From Mercurialis annua (Eukaryota > Streptophyta > Magnoliopsida > Malpighiales > Euphorbiaceae): DNA of 64,000 nt. Shown piece after piece: positions 1-12,389 of this stretch. Below the pieces are notes generated by a model that was not told the DNA's origin, ran no database searches, and worked only from the letters and a program-made list of their open reading frames with translations. The DNA is taken from positions 44,445,665 through 44,509,664 of the forward strand of contig NC_065570.1 of NCBI RefSeq assembly GCF_937616625.2, given 5' to 3'. Position 1 is the stretch's first letter; the number at the start of each line of letters is the position of its first letter. A program made the position numbers and the translations under genes.

Positions 1-269
1 AAATCACAATAAGATACTCCAGCAGAAAGTATTACCGCAACTGTTTTAGGCTCCTCCGTTGATGCCGGTGAAGGTGGTTTTGCTCCCCGGGTAATACTAT
101 TACGTACATAACTTTCTCGCCTCGAACTCCTATCACCTCCTCCTCTGCCACATCGACCTCCTCCCCTGCCACCTCTGCCCCTGCCACCTCCACCTCTGCC
201 TCCCCGACTTTGCTGGAACGACGGTGATGGATTAGATGAGAGAAGACCACGGTCAGCGCGACTAAACAT
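1..269 (-). CDS. RGG/glycine-arginine-rich protein, N-terminal part (runs off window)
   Basis: A frame with no stop runs from an ATG at 267-269 leftwards to the window edge, giving 89 codons. Residues about 21-50 form an RGG/GAR-type block of repeated Gly-Arg (RGGRGGGGRGRGG and similar), followed by a Ser/Arg-rich stretch and a less biased segment (SITRGAKPPSP, then TVAVILSAGVSYCD). RGG boxes usually bind RNA and are found in fibrillarin, GAR1, some ARGONAUTE N-termini and hnRNP-like proteins. The visible part does not decide among these. Base composition (C/T-rich on +) changes sharply to AT-rich DNA just upstream of the ATG, as expected at a gene start. The protein family is unknown. Confidence 0.55.
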   Translation of the reverse strand, partial: MFSRADRGLLSSNPSPSFQQSRGGRGGGGRGRGGRGGGRCGRGGGDRSSRRESYVRNSITRGAKPPSPASTEEPKTVAVILSAGVSYCD

Positions 270-2196
270 CGTAAACAGACAAGCGAAAGCGATGATACTC
301 TTTTCAGTTAGGTTTTCTCGACAATTTTTCAATTAGGTTTCAAACGTGTTGGGTTGGCATGGTATGGGTCAGGTAATACTTATATGAGGTAATTACTTGC
401 TGTGCGCCAAATCTTGAAATTTTTTTTGATATTTTAGTTTTTGCTTTTTATTTTATTTATTGGCTTATCTGTTTAAACTTTAATATTTTTCTTTTATTTT
501 TTATATTATTGCAAATGTTTATATAATTAATTACCTTTTTTATCGTTTTTTGTTTATGTTATAATTCTTTGATTTTCGTTATTATTTAAATTACTTTTTT
601 TGATCCATGTTTCTTAATTTTATTTAATAATTTCAATTTTTATATTGTTATTTATCTATTATTTAATTATTTCCTATTTACATGAGAAATATTAAAATAA
701 ATTCATCCTCCATAAATTTAAATTGCCTAAATTATACATATATCTTTTGAATTTAGACCCTTAATTTTATGTATTTAATTTTTTTATAATTTGTTATCTA
801 ATTTTACTTTCTATTTCAATTTTGATTATTTTTTAGTTGTTTATTTTTTACTCTTTAGTTGCTCAACAATAGTTTTTTGGTAGTTCATTGATTGATATTA
901 ATTTGTTTTTTAAGAAAAAAAAATTAAGTTGTTTTTTTGTTGCTCTTCTTTAGTTGCTTTTTGATTGCTCTTTTTGCTTATTAATTGCTCTTAATTGAAT
1001 TGTGTTGTTATTTTTTACTCTTTACTTTCTTTTTCAATTTTTTTAATAACAAATATAGCCACATTGTTTCAATAATTTTATTCCAATTATATAAATATTA
1101 TTATAATCAAAATTTTGATTCCGCTCTTCATTATAGTATATAAATATAGTACATTTTTCAACTTGAATTTTTTTTGGTTGTTCTATTTTTATAAAACTTA
1201 TTAATACATATATTTAATTAAACTAATTTTCATAAATTTTTAATAAAAAAGTTTAAATTATTTTTTATGTATTTTAATTTTTATATTTTTTGTTAAATAA
1301 GATAACTAAATAAGTATATTAGAATTTATTAATGAAACTCATATTTATTTTTGACAAAATAACTAAATACTGTAAAAGAATCTCGGTGCTTCCATCACCG
1401 GCAAAACAATTTTCTCCTTCTCGAACATTTTTCGTTTTTTTCCAGCGTGAAGCATCGGGCTAATTTTCCGATAATAAATCATATCCGGATAAACTAGTCA
1501 TTCCTGAAGATCAAGGATAATCACAGAAGATAACTCATCATATTATTTTTCCGTAAACATTTTGGGCCACTTTGTGTCCAAAAATATAAATATAAACTTA
1601 AAATTAATATATAAAAAATGATATTATACTTAATAATTAATTTTGTATTACTATTAGCTAATTACAAATAAGTCAATTAACCAATTAATGCATTTGATTT
1701 AATTACAAATTTTCCATTTTTACCTTAATTAATAATTAAGGTCTTTGTTATCAAACTCCACCTTTTAATCCTAATTTATTTACACCCTGATTTTGTGAAA
1801 TCACCGATTTTACTCAAATCCTCACATTATGTTTTAATTGCACGTTAAAAAAAATTAAAAAATCCACATATTTTGCTTTTAATTACACCTTCAAACATCA
1901 AATTGATCTTTTTCAGTACTTCACATTTTAACAAATATTCTAGACAGTACTCAATATTATAATTAAAATAAAAAAACCATCTTCTTGAAATTTCAAAAAT
2001 TAATAATATAAATTATTATGTTATAAAAATTCATTTTCTCCATCTTTAGACCTTACCGCATGTATTCCGTAAAGTGGGATTTTTCAGAGGATTAGCCAAA
2101 AAAAAGAGTTTGCAGAAACAACCAGAAATTCAAGTACATCCTTTATTAAATCGTTTATTAAATTATAAATGTCTGCATACGATCAAAGCATAAAAA
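270..2196. other. AT-rich intergenic DNA
   Basis: No coding frame or element ends are recognised. Long T-rich runs with TTGCT/TTGTT words lie at about 840-1020. From about 2076 the sequence is the 3' flank of the inverted PRISE pseudogene copy and is recognisably the reverse complement of 39726-39854, so the duplication extends past the coding region. Confidence 0.6.
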
Positions 2197-3023
2197 TCAC
2201 CCATTAATTAATAAACTTGTTGATGGTATGATTTTCATGTCCCTAAATCTCTCCACCCACACTCGAATACTCTTGAATGTATCAGCAAATCCTAGAAACT
2301 CTAATTCTCAACTCTTATTCATGCTACAAACATGTTGAAACCTAAAGTTCAACACAGCATCAAGCGCAAGCAATATCTTCAATCTTAGTCTCAAATAGTC
2401 CATATTTCTCAACAATCTCGCCCCACACATTTCCATTATCCTCATCATTTCAGCCCAATCAAACTCATTATCATTCTCATCAAACTCCACAAACTCAACA
2501 TCAAAGATCTCATTCAACACCTTCCACAAGCTCTTCCAAGTAAAAAAATCATCATTCGTGCAATTAAAAGCTTGGTTCTTCGCTTTATCCGTGATCGCCG
2601 CCCATATTTGTTGCTCGGCTAGTAATCGCGCATCCGACATATCGCAGAAATGCTCCCATGTGTATTTGCTGCCAGGATACTTAAAGGGCAACTTTTTGTA
2701 TTTGCAAATTGTTGCATACACAGATAGGGCTAGCAATGTACTATTCAAACTCCTGAAAGATGCGCCCATTATTATCGAGGATCGATGAACAGAATATGTA
2801 ATCGAAGGTAAATATGATGTTATTAGATCTTCGAGGGCATAATAAAAATTCGGAGAAGTCTAGGCAAATCCTCTACGAACGGAGGATCCTGATGAACGAG
2901 CTGGTTTTCGAATTCAGGATTGAATATCGGACCCATATAATGTTTTGTACCTGTGAGTAAAGTTATGTGCTTGAATCTTGAAGGAGTTGCATATTTGAGC
3001 ACATTTAAGACATTGGAGAGCAT
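2197..3023 (-). pseudogene. PRISE-like (progesterone 5-beta-reductase/iridoid synthase-like) 3' fragment, inverted copy 1
   Basis: The - strand encodes the C-terminal two thirds of a PRISE short-chain dehydrogenase: the TGTKHYMGP motif with the family's catalytic Lys, DPPFVEDLPR, CDMSDARLLAEQQIWAA and a C-terminal SMNKS. It is nearly the same as 38886-39725 but broken differently. A 4 nt deletion after EDLPRL shifts the frame before the NFYYALED catalytic-Tyr motif. A 1 nt deletion after AEMMR and further changes garble the C-terminal part. It keeps the Trp codon that is a stop in the other copy. The 5' part of the gene is absent: at 3019-3023 (AGCAT, target duplication) the sequence passes into an LTR. 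It is a dead duplicate, not an independent gene. Confidence 0.85.
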
Positions 3024-4224
3024 TGATAACAATATAGATGGTACACGTGTAAAACACTAAAAATAGGGTAATATTTCCAAGTCTAAGCTCTAATCCCAAA
3101 GCCCAATAGTAAATAATAGCAAGTCCGATGGTCAAATGTCTAGCAAACCAGAATTACCGAGCATAACCCCACAACCCGGATCATAGATCGCCAATAACAA
3201 ATCACAACGAGGTAAGTATTTAATCGAATATAACCAATCTCGGCATACCGAGCATATACTAATATTTTGACATAAACATTCCCTAACACTAAGTCGGCGT
3301 ATCCGACTACAGAAAAACGGTAAGTCAGTTAACTTTATCCCCTACCAACACTTGTGACAATACTTCCTATAAATACTCATAAGATAGGTAAGTTTAGGAT
3401 AATACTCTTTTGACACTCTTTTCCTTTTCTCTTCTCTATTCTTTCTCCTACACAAAGACTGATTTGAGTGTCGGAGTGAACGTTGAAGACCCACCTCCGA
3501 TGTTCCTTAATTTTGACCGTTCTTTTATGTTTTCGGGTAAGCTTTGAAGAATCCTGAAGCCCAAGATTTCCTCCAGTAACTTGACAAGTTATCACTGGAG
3601 CCGTCTGTAGGAATCGAACTCTCGACCACATATGGGATACTTTTCATAGATCTGGAATAAAGTTTCAATCTTGGTTTGAATATTACTCACAGATCTCTGT
3701 GCAAATCAGATCTCCCAACTCCATAGCTTTTAAAGCTATGAAATCAAGTTTTGGGAGACGACAAACATCTACGGCTGAATCAAGAAAATAATGGGTTTTC
3801 TCTGATAAAGCTTTGGCATCTGGAAAATGGTGCTAATGCGTACATGGGTTTATTGGCCAAGAATATATACTACACAAATACATAGGGGCAAAACTATTTG
3901 CTTACATAGTTGTTCTATGTGGCAGTATTTACCAAATCTTGATGGGGCATGGGAGCTCCAGTGAGATGGCAAGTTGTAGTCTCCGAACGAAAAAAACCAA
4001 GTCGGCGGCACAGGATTCCGGTTTTCAAGGATCCTCACCCTCTTTGGTCAGATATGACCAAGGAGAAATGGTGGATCTTTATGCCTTGAGGGAAAATGTA
4101 CTTTTGCGTAAGGGATGTATCTTGAATCAGCTGCAATTTTCATTATGAGCTACACGACATTGAGGTATGGTTTTTTTTAACTTAGACATGCTGTAAATTA
4201 TTTAAAATATGAAATTGAGTTTTA
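3024..4224 (+). mobile_element. LTR element A, copy 1 (5' LTR plus part of internal region, truncated)
   Basis: The LTR spans 3024-3594 (571 bp), starting TGATAAC and ending GTTATCA, a 7 bp terminal inverted repeat with TG...CA ends. One base later a primer-binding-like stretch begins with TGG (3596-3619) and reads like the complement of a tRNA 3' end, including GAATCGAAC from a T-arm. I could not assign the tRNA. The internal part to 4224 matches the reverse complement of 27627-28259. The element sits at exactly the same site in the PRISE gene as copy 2, so this is a duplication of an already inserted element. This LTR lacks the nested element found at 28729-38777. No 3' LTR is visible. Confidence 0.8.
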
Positions 4225-5849
4225 GAGATGCATATTAGTTGTTTGATTAAAGTCCACAGTGACAATGACCAAATTCTGCTTGCGGCATAATTTCATAAGC
4301 TGGAAACGTAAATCACGATTTTTTATATTAGTACTCTTAGCCAAACTAAGAAGTGCTACTAAGATTTGTTATGACAAGAATTCTCATGATGCGCTTTGTG
4401 TAAAAATATATAAAAAGAACACATGTAGTATTACTACTATGTAAAAATGGCTAAAAGACTTAAAGTAAGAATAAAAATGCAATTTTGTCTCTATATTAGA
4501 GCCCCAAAGTGAATTCCATAAGCCGAAGCGTAATGACTTAACAATTCGAGTAGGAACCATTTTCAATCAATGATTACTGATTAGATTCTACATAACAACT
4601 TAGAGAGGCATGAATTGCCCCGTTTCAGCAGCCTAACTCTAATGAGGTCATTAATGGCAAAAATATTCTAGTTTCTGAGCTGTTCTGAATTATGTTGCAC
4701 TTTATGTTAAGATTGTCACAAGGGTCAAAAATGGATTTATCATAAAAATATAGAAACTTCTCTATAACACGTCAACAAGCATAGTATTGGGGACAAATAT
4801 CATTTTATCTTCTTTTGCTTGGAGCTGACTTTCTTCCTCTAGTTTAATATGCTCCGGAGCAGAAATAATAATTGTGGTAGGCATCTTCCCTCTATTGATA
4901 TTCTGAACAAAAAGTGATTGTTAATCTGGGTATAAAAACAAAAGTAAATTTATGTGATTATGTCAAAACCCATTAAGTAAAAGTACAGATGTATAGCTTA
5001 TTCACCTCCAAGCTTACTTCGATATACAACATTACATCAAAGTGTCTAACACTAAAGGTTACACTTATCACACATTAGAAACTAATAACCTAGTAGTTAA
5101 CCGTTTAAATCAATTAGGACAACATATAATGTGACATACAAATATTTGGTTGCAACTCCGGTTTACAGAAACTAGCTGCAAAAGTTTCAGATTTCCTTGA
5201 TTCAATTGAGATTAGCTACGCAGCTTATTTCAATATAGGTTTATACAATTTTGGATAAAGTTTTCTGAATTGTACAGTATAGATCTGAAATAGAGGAAAT
5301 GACTTGGTCATGAATTTTATAGTGGGAATCTTTAAATTAGTGTAAGAAATAATTCTCCAATTCTTATACAAATTTGAGAATAATAATTGCTTCAACCATT
5401 TTTATACCTAAAGTAAGCTGTTGATTTCTTTAATTCTTCTATATATGGGGTATGCTAGTTTTATATCCAACTCTTGATTATATTGAACCTTACCTTTCTT
5501 TAAAGAGGAAACATGTTGTACATCTTAAAGTTAACTTTTGATTGTGAAGTTGGAATTCAGAGTTATGTTACTTTGCATCTTTAATCTCATCTTTATACTT
5601 AGTTAATTGAATGATTTAATTATTTAATTAACAAAAATTAACAAAAATTTAAAAATTAGGATAAATTGAAAACGAAAAATTTAAAAGTGGGTAAAATTGA
5701 CAACTTTTTAACGTCGGAGTGGAATTGAAAAAATCTACAAGTGAGGGATTTTTAAGTGATTAGACAAAATAAACACCATAGTTATATTAAAAAAACAATA
5801 GATACACTATAATACACCATAATACAGTAAAAAAATACGATAAAAATTA
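4225..5849. other. Intergenic DNA after the truncation point of element A copy 1
   Basis: Similarity to element A stops at about 4224 and no partner LTR follows. The sequence is unique-looking and AT-rich with no convincing frame longer than about 60 codons and no recognised RNA gene. It may be the rest of A's internal region or host DNA; I cannot tell which. Confidence 0.4.
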
Positions 5850-6137
5850 GGCCAAATGTCTTAAAAAGAGCAAACCTTTCATAAAAGTTTCACAAAAGTT
5901 CCGACCTTTCAATTTTGTCGATTTTGGCCAAAAACAAATTATTTGGTTTCAATTGTGGACAACTCTCAATTTGATTTCAATTTGCCTATGTAGAGCCTAT
6001 GTGGCATGCCAAATATTGAAAGGTCAGGACTTTTGTGAAAACAAATAATCCATTTTTGGCTAAAATCGACAAAATTGAAAGGTCATGACTTTTGTGAAAC
6101 TTTTGTGAAAGATTTGGCCTTTTTACAACATTTGGTC
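5850..6137. mobile_element. Mutator-type MITE, 288 bp
   Basis: The whole element is an imperfect palindrome (starts GGCCAAATGT, ends ACATTTGGTC). It is flanked by a perfect 9 bp direct repeat TAAAAATTA at 5841-5849 and 6138-6146. A 9 bp duplication is the Mutator-superfamily signature. Repeats of the phrase around AAAGGTC and TTTTGTGAAA occur in both arms. No coding capacity. Confidence 0.85.
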
Positions 6138-7217
6138 TAAAAATTAAAAATAAAAACACTAAAAAGATTATAAAAAAGAGAATAAATTATTAAAAAATAA
6201 AAAAAGGTATTTATGAAATTATAAAAACTATATTTTTCATATAAAAAAGGCCAGAAAAATAAGGACCAAAAAAATTATGAATAAAACAGAAAATATTGTG
6301 ACGTAGTAAATTTTGTTTTTTTATTTTGGAAGAAAGGAATCAATCTAATTTTATTATTGACAATTAAATATTGACAAAGCTAATAATTATCTATATTTAT
6401 TCTATATATAAAAGTACGAAAGGGGAAGAGGGAGACAAACACATTTACATTAATGTCTTTTTCACTTATAAAATTTAATTATCAATTAAAAACTATTAAA
6501 ATAATCATTAAAATTAGAATACTAACTAAAATAAACTATTATGTTAAGATAAGTTAAAGTATTAAACAAAATAAAATATTATGTTACAATAATTATATAG
6601 AGTACTAATTAAAATAGACTACTTTAACTATTTAATGATTATTAATTTAATTATATAGAATACTAAATAAGGTAAGTTATTTTAATGAATTATTATTTTA
6701 GCTTTTACTTTATATTTTTCATTAAAATTATCTATAATTATAAAATTTCAATTGCAATTAAACTTTTTAAACAATTAAAATAGTTATCTAAAATTTTTAA
6801 CAAGATAAATTATCTAATAAAAGGCCGGCCATTTTATATTATAAATAGCAAAGATGGATGCATTCATAAAACAAATAGCAAAGATGAAAAATTATATGAC
6901 AAATTGCACATATTTGATAGAGAATTTTCACATTTCGGTTTCACTAATACACAACAAAGCCATAAAACCAAATAGAAAGAACAATGCCTAGCCAATTTTA
7001 TAATTTCAGCATTAATTGTTACTTTAGATCTCTGTTTCTTCACAATTTTAATTAAGATTCTTTGAACTCAATCTTGAGTATATAAATATACTTACAGTAA
7101 GCAGTTTCCAGACAATTTCAATGGTTTTATTTACTTAAAATATTCCATATTCTCATTCAAATTAAATCAGTTAAATCAATTAAATCAATTTTTTGTTTCT
7201 GCTTACAATTCTGAATT
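6138..7217. promoter_or_regulatory. AT-rich upstream region of PRISE gene with probable TATA box
   Basis: No genes are seen. A TATA-like TATAAATATA at about 7081 lies ~135 bp before the PRISE start codon at 7218, a plausible promoter and leader arrangement. The short repeat TTAAATCA occurs three times at about 7165-7190. The rest is simple AT-rich sequence. Confidence 0.35.
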
Positions 7218-7368
7218 ATGGAAACAGAGAATACAGAATTTCAAGTAGCTCTAATTATGGGAGTCATAGGCATGGTAGGATTAAGCTTAGCAGAAGCCTT
7301 AAAGAAGCCAACACAACCAGGTAGTATTAATAATCTTCCATGGAAAGTGTACGGAATAGCTAGAAGAG
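7218..7368 (+). pseudogene. PRISE-like gene, copy 2, fragment 1 (N-terminus)
   Basis: The ATG at 7218 opens a frame with a Rossmann glycine motif (LIMGVIGMVGLSLAEAL, GxxGxxG) at residues ~12-28, then WKVYGIARR. This is the NADPH-binding start of progesterone 5-beta-reductase/iridoid-synthase-like enzymes. These use NADPH to reduce the double bond of enones such as progesterone or, in iridoid makers, 8-oxogeranial. The frame is cut at codon ~50 by a Mutator-like element. The host codons resume at 15357 (ARR, then AIPSWF). Nothing suggests intron signals at this break: it is bounded by transposon termini and a 9 bp duplication. Confidence 0.85.
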
Positions 7369-7573
7369 GGGTTTTTGATATTTTTGTTCTCCCTTGTAAG
7401 AATTTTTTTTTATTTTATGCCCCAGGTCATCAAAATTACATTTTTATGCCTGAAAGCCCACCAAGCCCGCAATAGACAATTGCGGGCTGATTTCAGCCAG
7501 CAACAGCCCATTACGGGCTGACTAATCCAGCTAATTAATTAGCTGGATTACCATTGCGGGCTGCTTTAGCCCA
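7369..7573 (+). repeat. Left terminal inverted repeat of the 8 kb Mutator-like element
   Basis: Pairs with 15160-15356 in reverse complement. Within it lie two smaller palindromes: CCCGCAA...TTGCGGG-type blocks and AATCCAGC...GCTGGATT around 7527-7550. These give the arm a branched foldback potential. Confidence 0.75.
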
Positions 7574-8489
7574 ATGTGCCCTACACCATACAAAACGTAT
7601 TGAGGAAAGTATACCGTTTTGTATTGAGAAAATTAGACCATATACTAGGTTAGCCCATTTTATTCTCAGAACTACGGGCCTTCTTTTCTCTTTTTAAAAT
7701 GACGGCCTTGAGTTTTTAATTCACAATTATAACTTTCATTATCTCACAATTACACTTTCATAATTTAAAAGATACAATTAGAGATAATACACACCGCTTT
7801 GCATGTCTTTGATTCAATTTGAATTTTGAGAGGAAACCGAGATTCTCGCCATTATTTTCTCCACTCTCTAAAACTGTAAACCCTCAATCAAACTTCCTAA
7901 TCATTTTTTTTTTGAAATCACGATTTTTGCAGTGGTAGCAACTAGGTCAGTCTCAAAAGTATTCCCGACGAAGAAGCTTTCGATTACTAAATTTTGTTGA
8001 AGTTCGGTCATCCACTAAGAATCGTAGAGTCTTTAATTGTGATAAAGAAGATAGTGATTTTTAAGATTTCGAAATCATTAATAGAAGTAAGACCACTATT
8101 GTTCATACTAATGATTTGCTGAAGGTATTTTTCTTATTTTTCATAATTTTTCGTATTATTTTCAGGTTTTTTTAGTTTAATTTTGTGTTTGTTTGATTAT
8201 GTTTGTTTTTTATGTTGATTTGTTATATTTTTTTTATTTGATTCTGCTACTGTATATATATGTTTGATATTTAGTTTATGTTTATATTTTATTTACAATT
8301 TTGTTTAATGTAATTAATTTATAATTTATGATTATTAAGTTGTTGCCGTGGGTTTCCAGGCCGTCGTGAGTTTTAATGGAGCAGCAACCGGAGATGGAGA
8401 ATTGATTTTCGTCGCCGGAGGTGGCAAACCTGCTGTGATGAATTTATTAAACTAGTAGATGAATTTGATTATTTTTGTAATATTTTTAT

Positions 8490-9290
8490 TGTTGGTTAAC
8501 CAATGGTTCACTAATGGTAAACTAATAATTTTTTTTAATACACTGTTAGTAAACGTTTGGTTAACTGTTGATGAACTTGTAATAATTTTTATTTTGAATA
8601 TATGGTTAATTAATCGGTGGTAAACCGCTGAAAAATTTGAATTGTATATTTAAAACAAACTGTACTTTCTAACTTCGAACGAAGGCGGTTTGAGTTGAAC
8701 GAAAAAAGCAGTCGTTGGAGTGGGACGAAGATAGGCGAACGATGAACGAAAGCGCGGTGGCTGGCAGCTGTTGTCTTTTTTATTATAATTGATATTAACA
8801 ATGATGTAAAAATAGTTAAGGTTACCTATATATTTTCTAATGGTTAATTGATAGTTAACTAACTTTGTATGATTTTTTATATAAAACATGAATATATATT
8901 GATAATTTTTTTTTTAATTACAGTTAATTAATATGTGACTAATAGTTAACTAACAGTTATTTTTAAAATAATTGAAATTTGATGTTCAGTTGTTTTTTTG
9001 TTATATTTGAATAATTTTAAAAATAATAGTAATTATATGCTTTCTAACGGTTAACTATTAGTTAACTATACTTGTGTGGGTTATCTAAAACATGAATACA
9101 TAATGTTACTTATCTTTTTTTTATTAGTTAAAGTTAACTAATAAGTGACTAGTGGTTAACTGACAGTTAACTAATTTGGTGTACTGTTATTTTTAGCATA
9201 TATTATTGTTAGATTTATCTAAAAATGATTTTATGATGTTAATAATTTTTTTTATTAAATTTAATTTATTAATGGTTAACTACATATAAA
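8490..9290. repeat. Degenerate GTTAACT-rich repeat field inside the Mutator-like element
   Basis: Words such as GGTTAACT, AGTTAACT and TAATGGTTAA recur every 20-60 bp with loose spacing. There is no clean unit and no coding frame. The block just upstream (7574-8490) holds C-poor leader-like DNA and a short GC-richer patch (about 8345-8435) of unknown origin. Confidence 0.4.
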
Positions 9291-9454
9291 CCGACAGTAT
9301 ATCCGTTTTTTTTTACAAATAAATGAATTTATATTGTGTATTCGTATTTGTTGATTGTTTATGATGAGTTGATGAATTTCTCGTTTTGCTGGATCTTTTT
9401 TGTTTATAAAATGCTTGTTGTTTTCATTTTTTTAATCATTTTATTTTTTTGGTT

Positions 9455-9712
9455 TTTCTTTTGCCGTTTATGGCATATAATTCAAATTATCAGTTACTAT
9501 AATTAAGGATTATTAAAAATTCTTGAATATTAATTGCTATATATTTATGCTTTGAAATTTTGTAGGAGATTTTTATTCTTATTTTCCCTTTTTCCGTTTA
9601 TGGCATATAATTCTAATTATCAGTTACTATAATTAAGGGTTATTAAAGATTTTTGAATATTAATTGCTATATATATGATTTGAGATTTTATAGGAGATTT
9701 TAATTCTTGTAA
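9455..9712 (+). repeat. Direct duplication, ~125 bp unit, two copies
   Basis: Two adjacent copies (about 9460-9585 and 9590-9712) share CCGTTTATGGCATATAATTC, then a run containing TATCAGTTACTATAATTAAG, and both end near TAGGAGATTTT. They differ at a handful of positions and a few indels, so this is an older local tandem duplication inside the transposon. Confidence 0.75.
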
Positions 9713-9924
9713 CCACTTCCTTCCTTTTTTATAGTTGACAGTAATCTTCAAATATTATAAAGTTATTTATGCAGTTTAAAAACTTAAAAAATATGTCATC
9801 AACTTTTTTTTGGTCAATAGTAAAAATCTAATTAAATATAACCATGTAGGGTACTTATTTAAAGAAGCCTTTTGTATTTATCCTTTTAATTACTGACTTC
9901 AGCTAGGGAATTGGACATCTCTTG

Positions 9925-10592
9925 GACTTTAGCCATCATTTTCTTATTTATTCTTCTTATTTGTTTATTTTAATTATAATTGAACTTCTCCAAACATCAT
10001 CAAGCTTTTTCAAATAAATAAATCATCATCATAATAAATAAATTGTTTAGAAAAAATTATTTAAAAAAATTAAATATTTTGTTAAAATTGAATAAATTGT
10101 TTATATAACATATTTAGAAACGTTTTTAATATTTAGAAAAAAAATAATATTTTGTTAAAATCAAATAAGTTATTTATATAACATATTTATAATTGTTTTT
10201 TAATATTTTAGAATTTTTTTAATATTATGTTAAAATCAAATAAATTATTTATATAACGTATTTAGAAAAGTTTATAATATTTTAAAAAAATATTAATATT
10301 TTGTTAAAATTAAATAATTTGTTTATTTAATGTATTTAGAAAAATTAATAATTATTTAGAAAACTTTTAATATTTTGTTAAAATTAAATAAATCATCATC
10401 TACTATAAGTTTACTAGTACATAGAAAGATAAATATAGCAATCATAGAAAACTTGATATTATGGAGAATAATTTGGCTAAGATATGATGATGATTTATTT
10501 ATTTAAAAAAGCTTGATGATGTGTGGAAAAATTCTATAATAATTAAAATAGAAGAATAAGAAGAATAAATAAGAAAATGATGGTTAAAGTCA
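9925..10592. mobile_element. Foldback element with internal ~65 bp tandem repeats
   Basis: The outer ~115 bp at each side are inverted copies. The left arm contains CATCATTTTCTTATTTATTC and CATCATCAAGC; the right arm is its reverse complement. Between them about five units of 60-70 bp repeat, each with ATTTTGTTAAAAT and TTATATAACATATTTAGAAA. Neither a coding frame nor a clear target duplication was found. Confidence 0.6.
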
Positions 10593-11029
10593 AATTTAAA
10601 GACACATTTAATTTAGAGACCAGTTAGTAAAAAAACATATAAATTAAAGATTTAATAATAGGTTAAACTGAAAAAGAAAAAAAAATTAAAACCACATACA
10701 TCACATGACTTATTCCGTTTCGATTAATTACATATATAAATTTTTTGAATCATTAAATTTATTAATTTAGACCGAGTCGAATAAAATTTATTTAGACAAT
10801 AAAATATCGCAGCAATTTTTTAAAATTTAAGCTACTTTTTTTAATTCAAATTCAGTCTACTTAGAGCTCAAATTCAAACATTTTTAAATTATAAAAAAGA
10901 GGTTATTCCAACTTCATTTCAAGCCACATCTTTTTTATTATCAATGTCATTATCAAGCTGAAACAGTGGCAATATTACTCCAAGGGCAGCAGCCGCCGCC
11001 TAAAATAATTGTAACACTCCTATTAAAGT

Positions 11030-11165
11030 TTATAGGGTTTTTTACACAAATCCCTCAAAAGTGTTATAGTGTTTCACTTTTCCCTCACCATTTTGATTTT
11101 GGCAAAATCTCCCAAAAAAAAAAAAGTTTTCAAGAATCCCTCATAACCCAAAATTAAAAAAAAAA
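11030..11165 (+). repeat. Inner inverted-repeat arm (partner at about 15020-15150)
   Basis: The segment with CAAATCCCTCAAAAGTG and CAAAATCTCCC is imperfectly matched in reverse by 15020-15150 (GAGAGATTTTTGCAAAA... TTTGAGGGATT). The two arms bracket the palindromic, minisatellite and tRNA-like sequences between them. They may be the ends of a second, older foldback element nested inside the outer Mutator-like one. Confidence 0.4.
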
Positions 11166-12281
11166 GGGAAAAGGGGCAAATATGCCCCTATCGTTTAGGA
11201 TATGGAGCAAGTAGGCCCTCTTTGAATTTCGGATCTCAATTAAGCCCCTAACGTTTCAAAACCAGATCATATAAGCCCCTCTGTTTAACAGCATTAACGA
11301 AACGTTAGTTTCCGCTTACGTGGAATGTCCATGTCATATTATACTTGGTCAAAATAGAGCAAATATGCCCTTATGGTTTAAGGCGGGAGCAAATATGCCC
11401 CTATGGTTTAGGATGGGAGCAAATAGGCCCTTTATGAATTTTTGATCTCAGTTAAACCCCTGAAGTTTCAACATCAGCACATCCAAGCCCCTTTATCTAA
11501 CATCGTTAACGAAACGCTCTACGTTGTTATTTCATGCCTACATGAAATGTCCATATCATTTAATATCTCATATGAAAATTTCCATGTGTTCTACTCGTTT
11601 TTAAATTCAAAAAACATTTTATCTTTTAAATAAAATTTTAGAGATCTTTTCAAACTTTTTTCATATTATATCTTTCCTCTTCGAACTAACAAACACACCG
11701 TATGTATGTCTGTTCGAATCTAGTTAGGTTTAAATAGACCCGTTGTTGTAAAAAAGAACTATGTACACCATTGGTCTGAAGCCCCCACATGAAAAAAGTT
11801 TGAAAAGATCCCTAAATTTTTATTTAAAAAATAAAATATTTTTTTAACTTAAAATGAGGACATGTAGAAAATTTTATCTGTGATATTAAATGATATAGAA
11901 ATTTCACGTAGGCATGAAGTAATAATATAGTGTTTCGTTAACGATGTTAAATAAAGGGGCTTGAATGTGCTGATTTTGAAACTTCAGGGGCTTAATTGAG
12001 ATCAAAAAATCATAAAGGGCCTATATGCTCTCATCCTAAACCATAGGGGCATATTTGCTCCCACTTTTAATCATAAGGGCATATTTGCCTCCTTTTGGAC
12101 ACGTGGAATATGACATGGACAGTCCACGTATGCGGAAACTAACGTTTCATTAACGTTGTTAAAAACAGGGGCTTATATGGTCTGCTTTTGAAACGTTAGG
12201 GGCTTAATTGAGATCTGAAATTCAAAGAGTGTCTATTTGCTCTATACCCTAAACGATAGGGGCATATTTGCCCCTTTTCCC
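11166..12281. mobile_element. Long palindromic (foldback) transposon, 1.1 kb
   Basis: Starts GGGAAAAGGGGCAAATATG and ends with its reverse complement. Nearly the whole 1116 bp folds back on itself, both arms carrying the same blocks (e.g. GGGGCATATTTGC, AAACGTTAGGGGCTTAATTG). It lies between runs of ten A residues (11156-11165 and 12282-12291), which could be a ~9-10 bp target duplication. It encodes no protein and would form a very long hairpin if transcribed, a likely source of small RNA. Confidence 0.75.
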
Positions 12282-12389
12282 AAAAAAAAAAGACAACATT
12301 ATCCTCACTATTTGGCAACATCTCATTGGTCTATATTTTAGTCAATAAAATGTTGACACGTGGCAAATATGAGTTTGGTTAGACCAACC

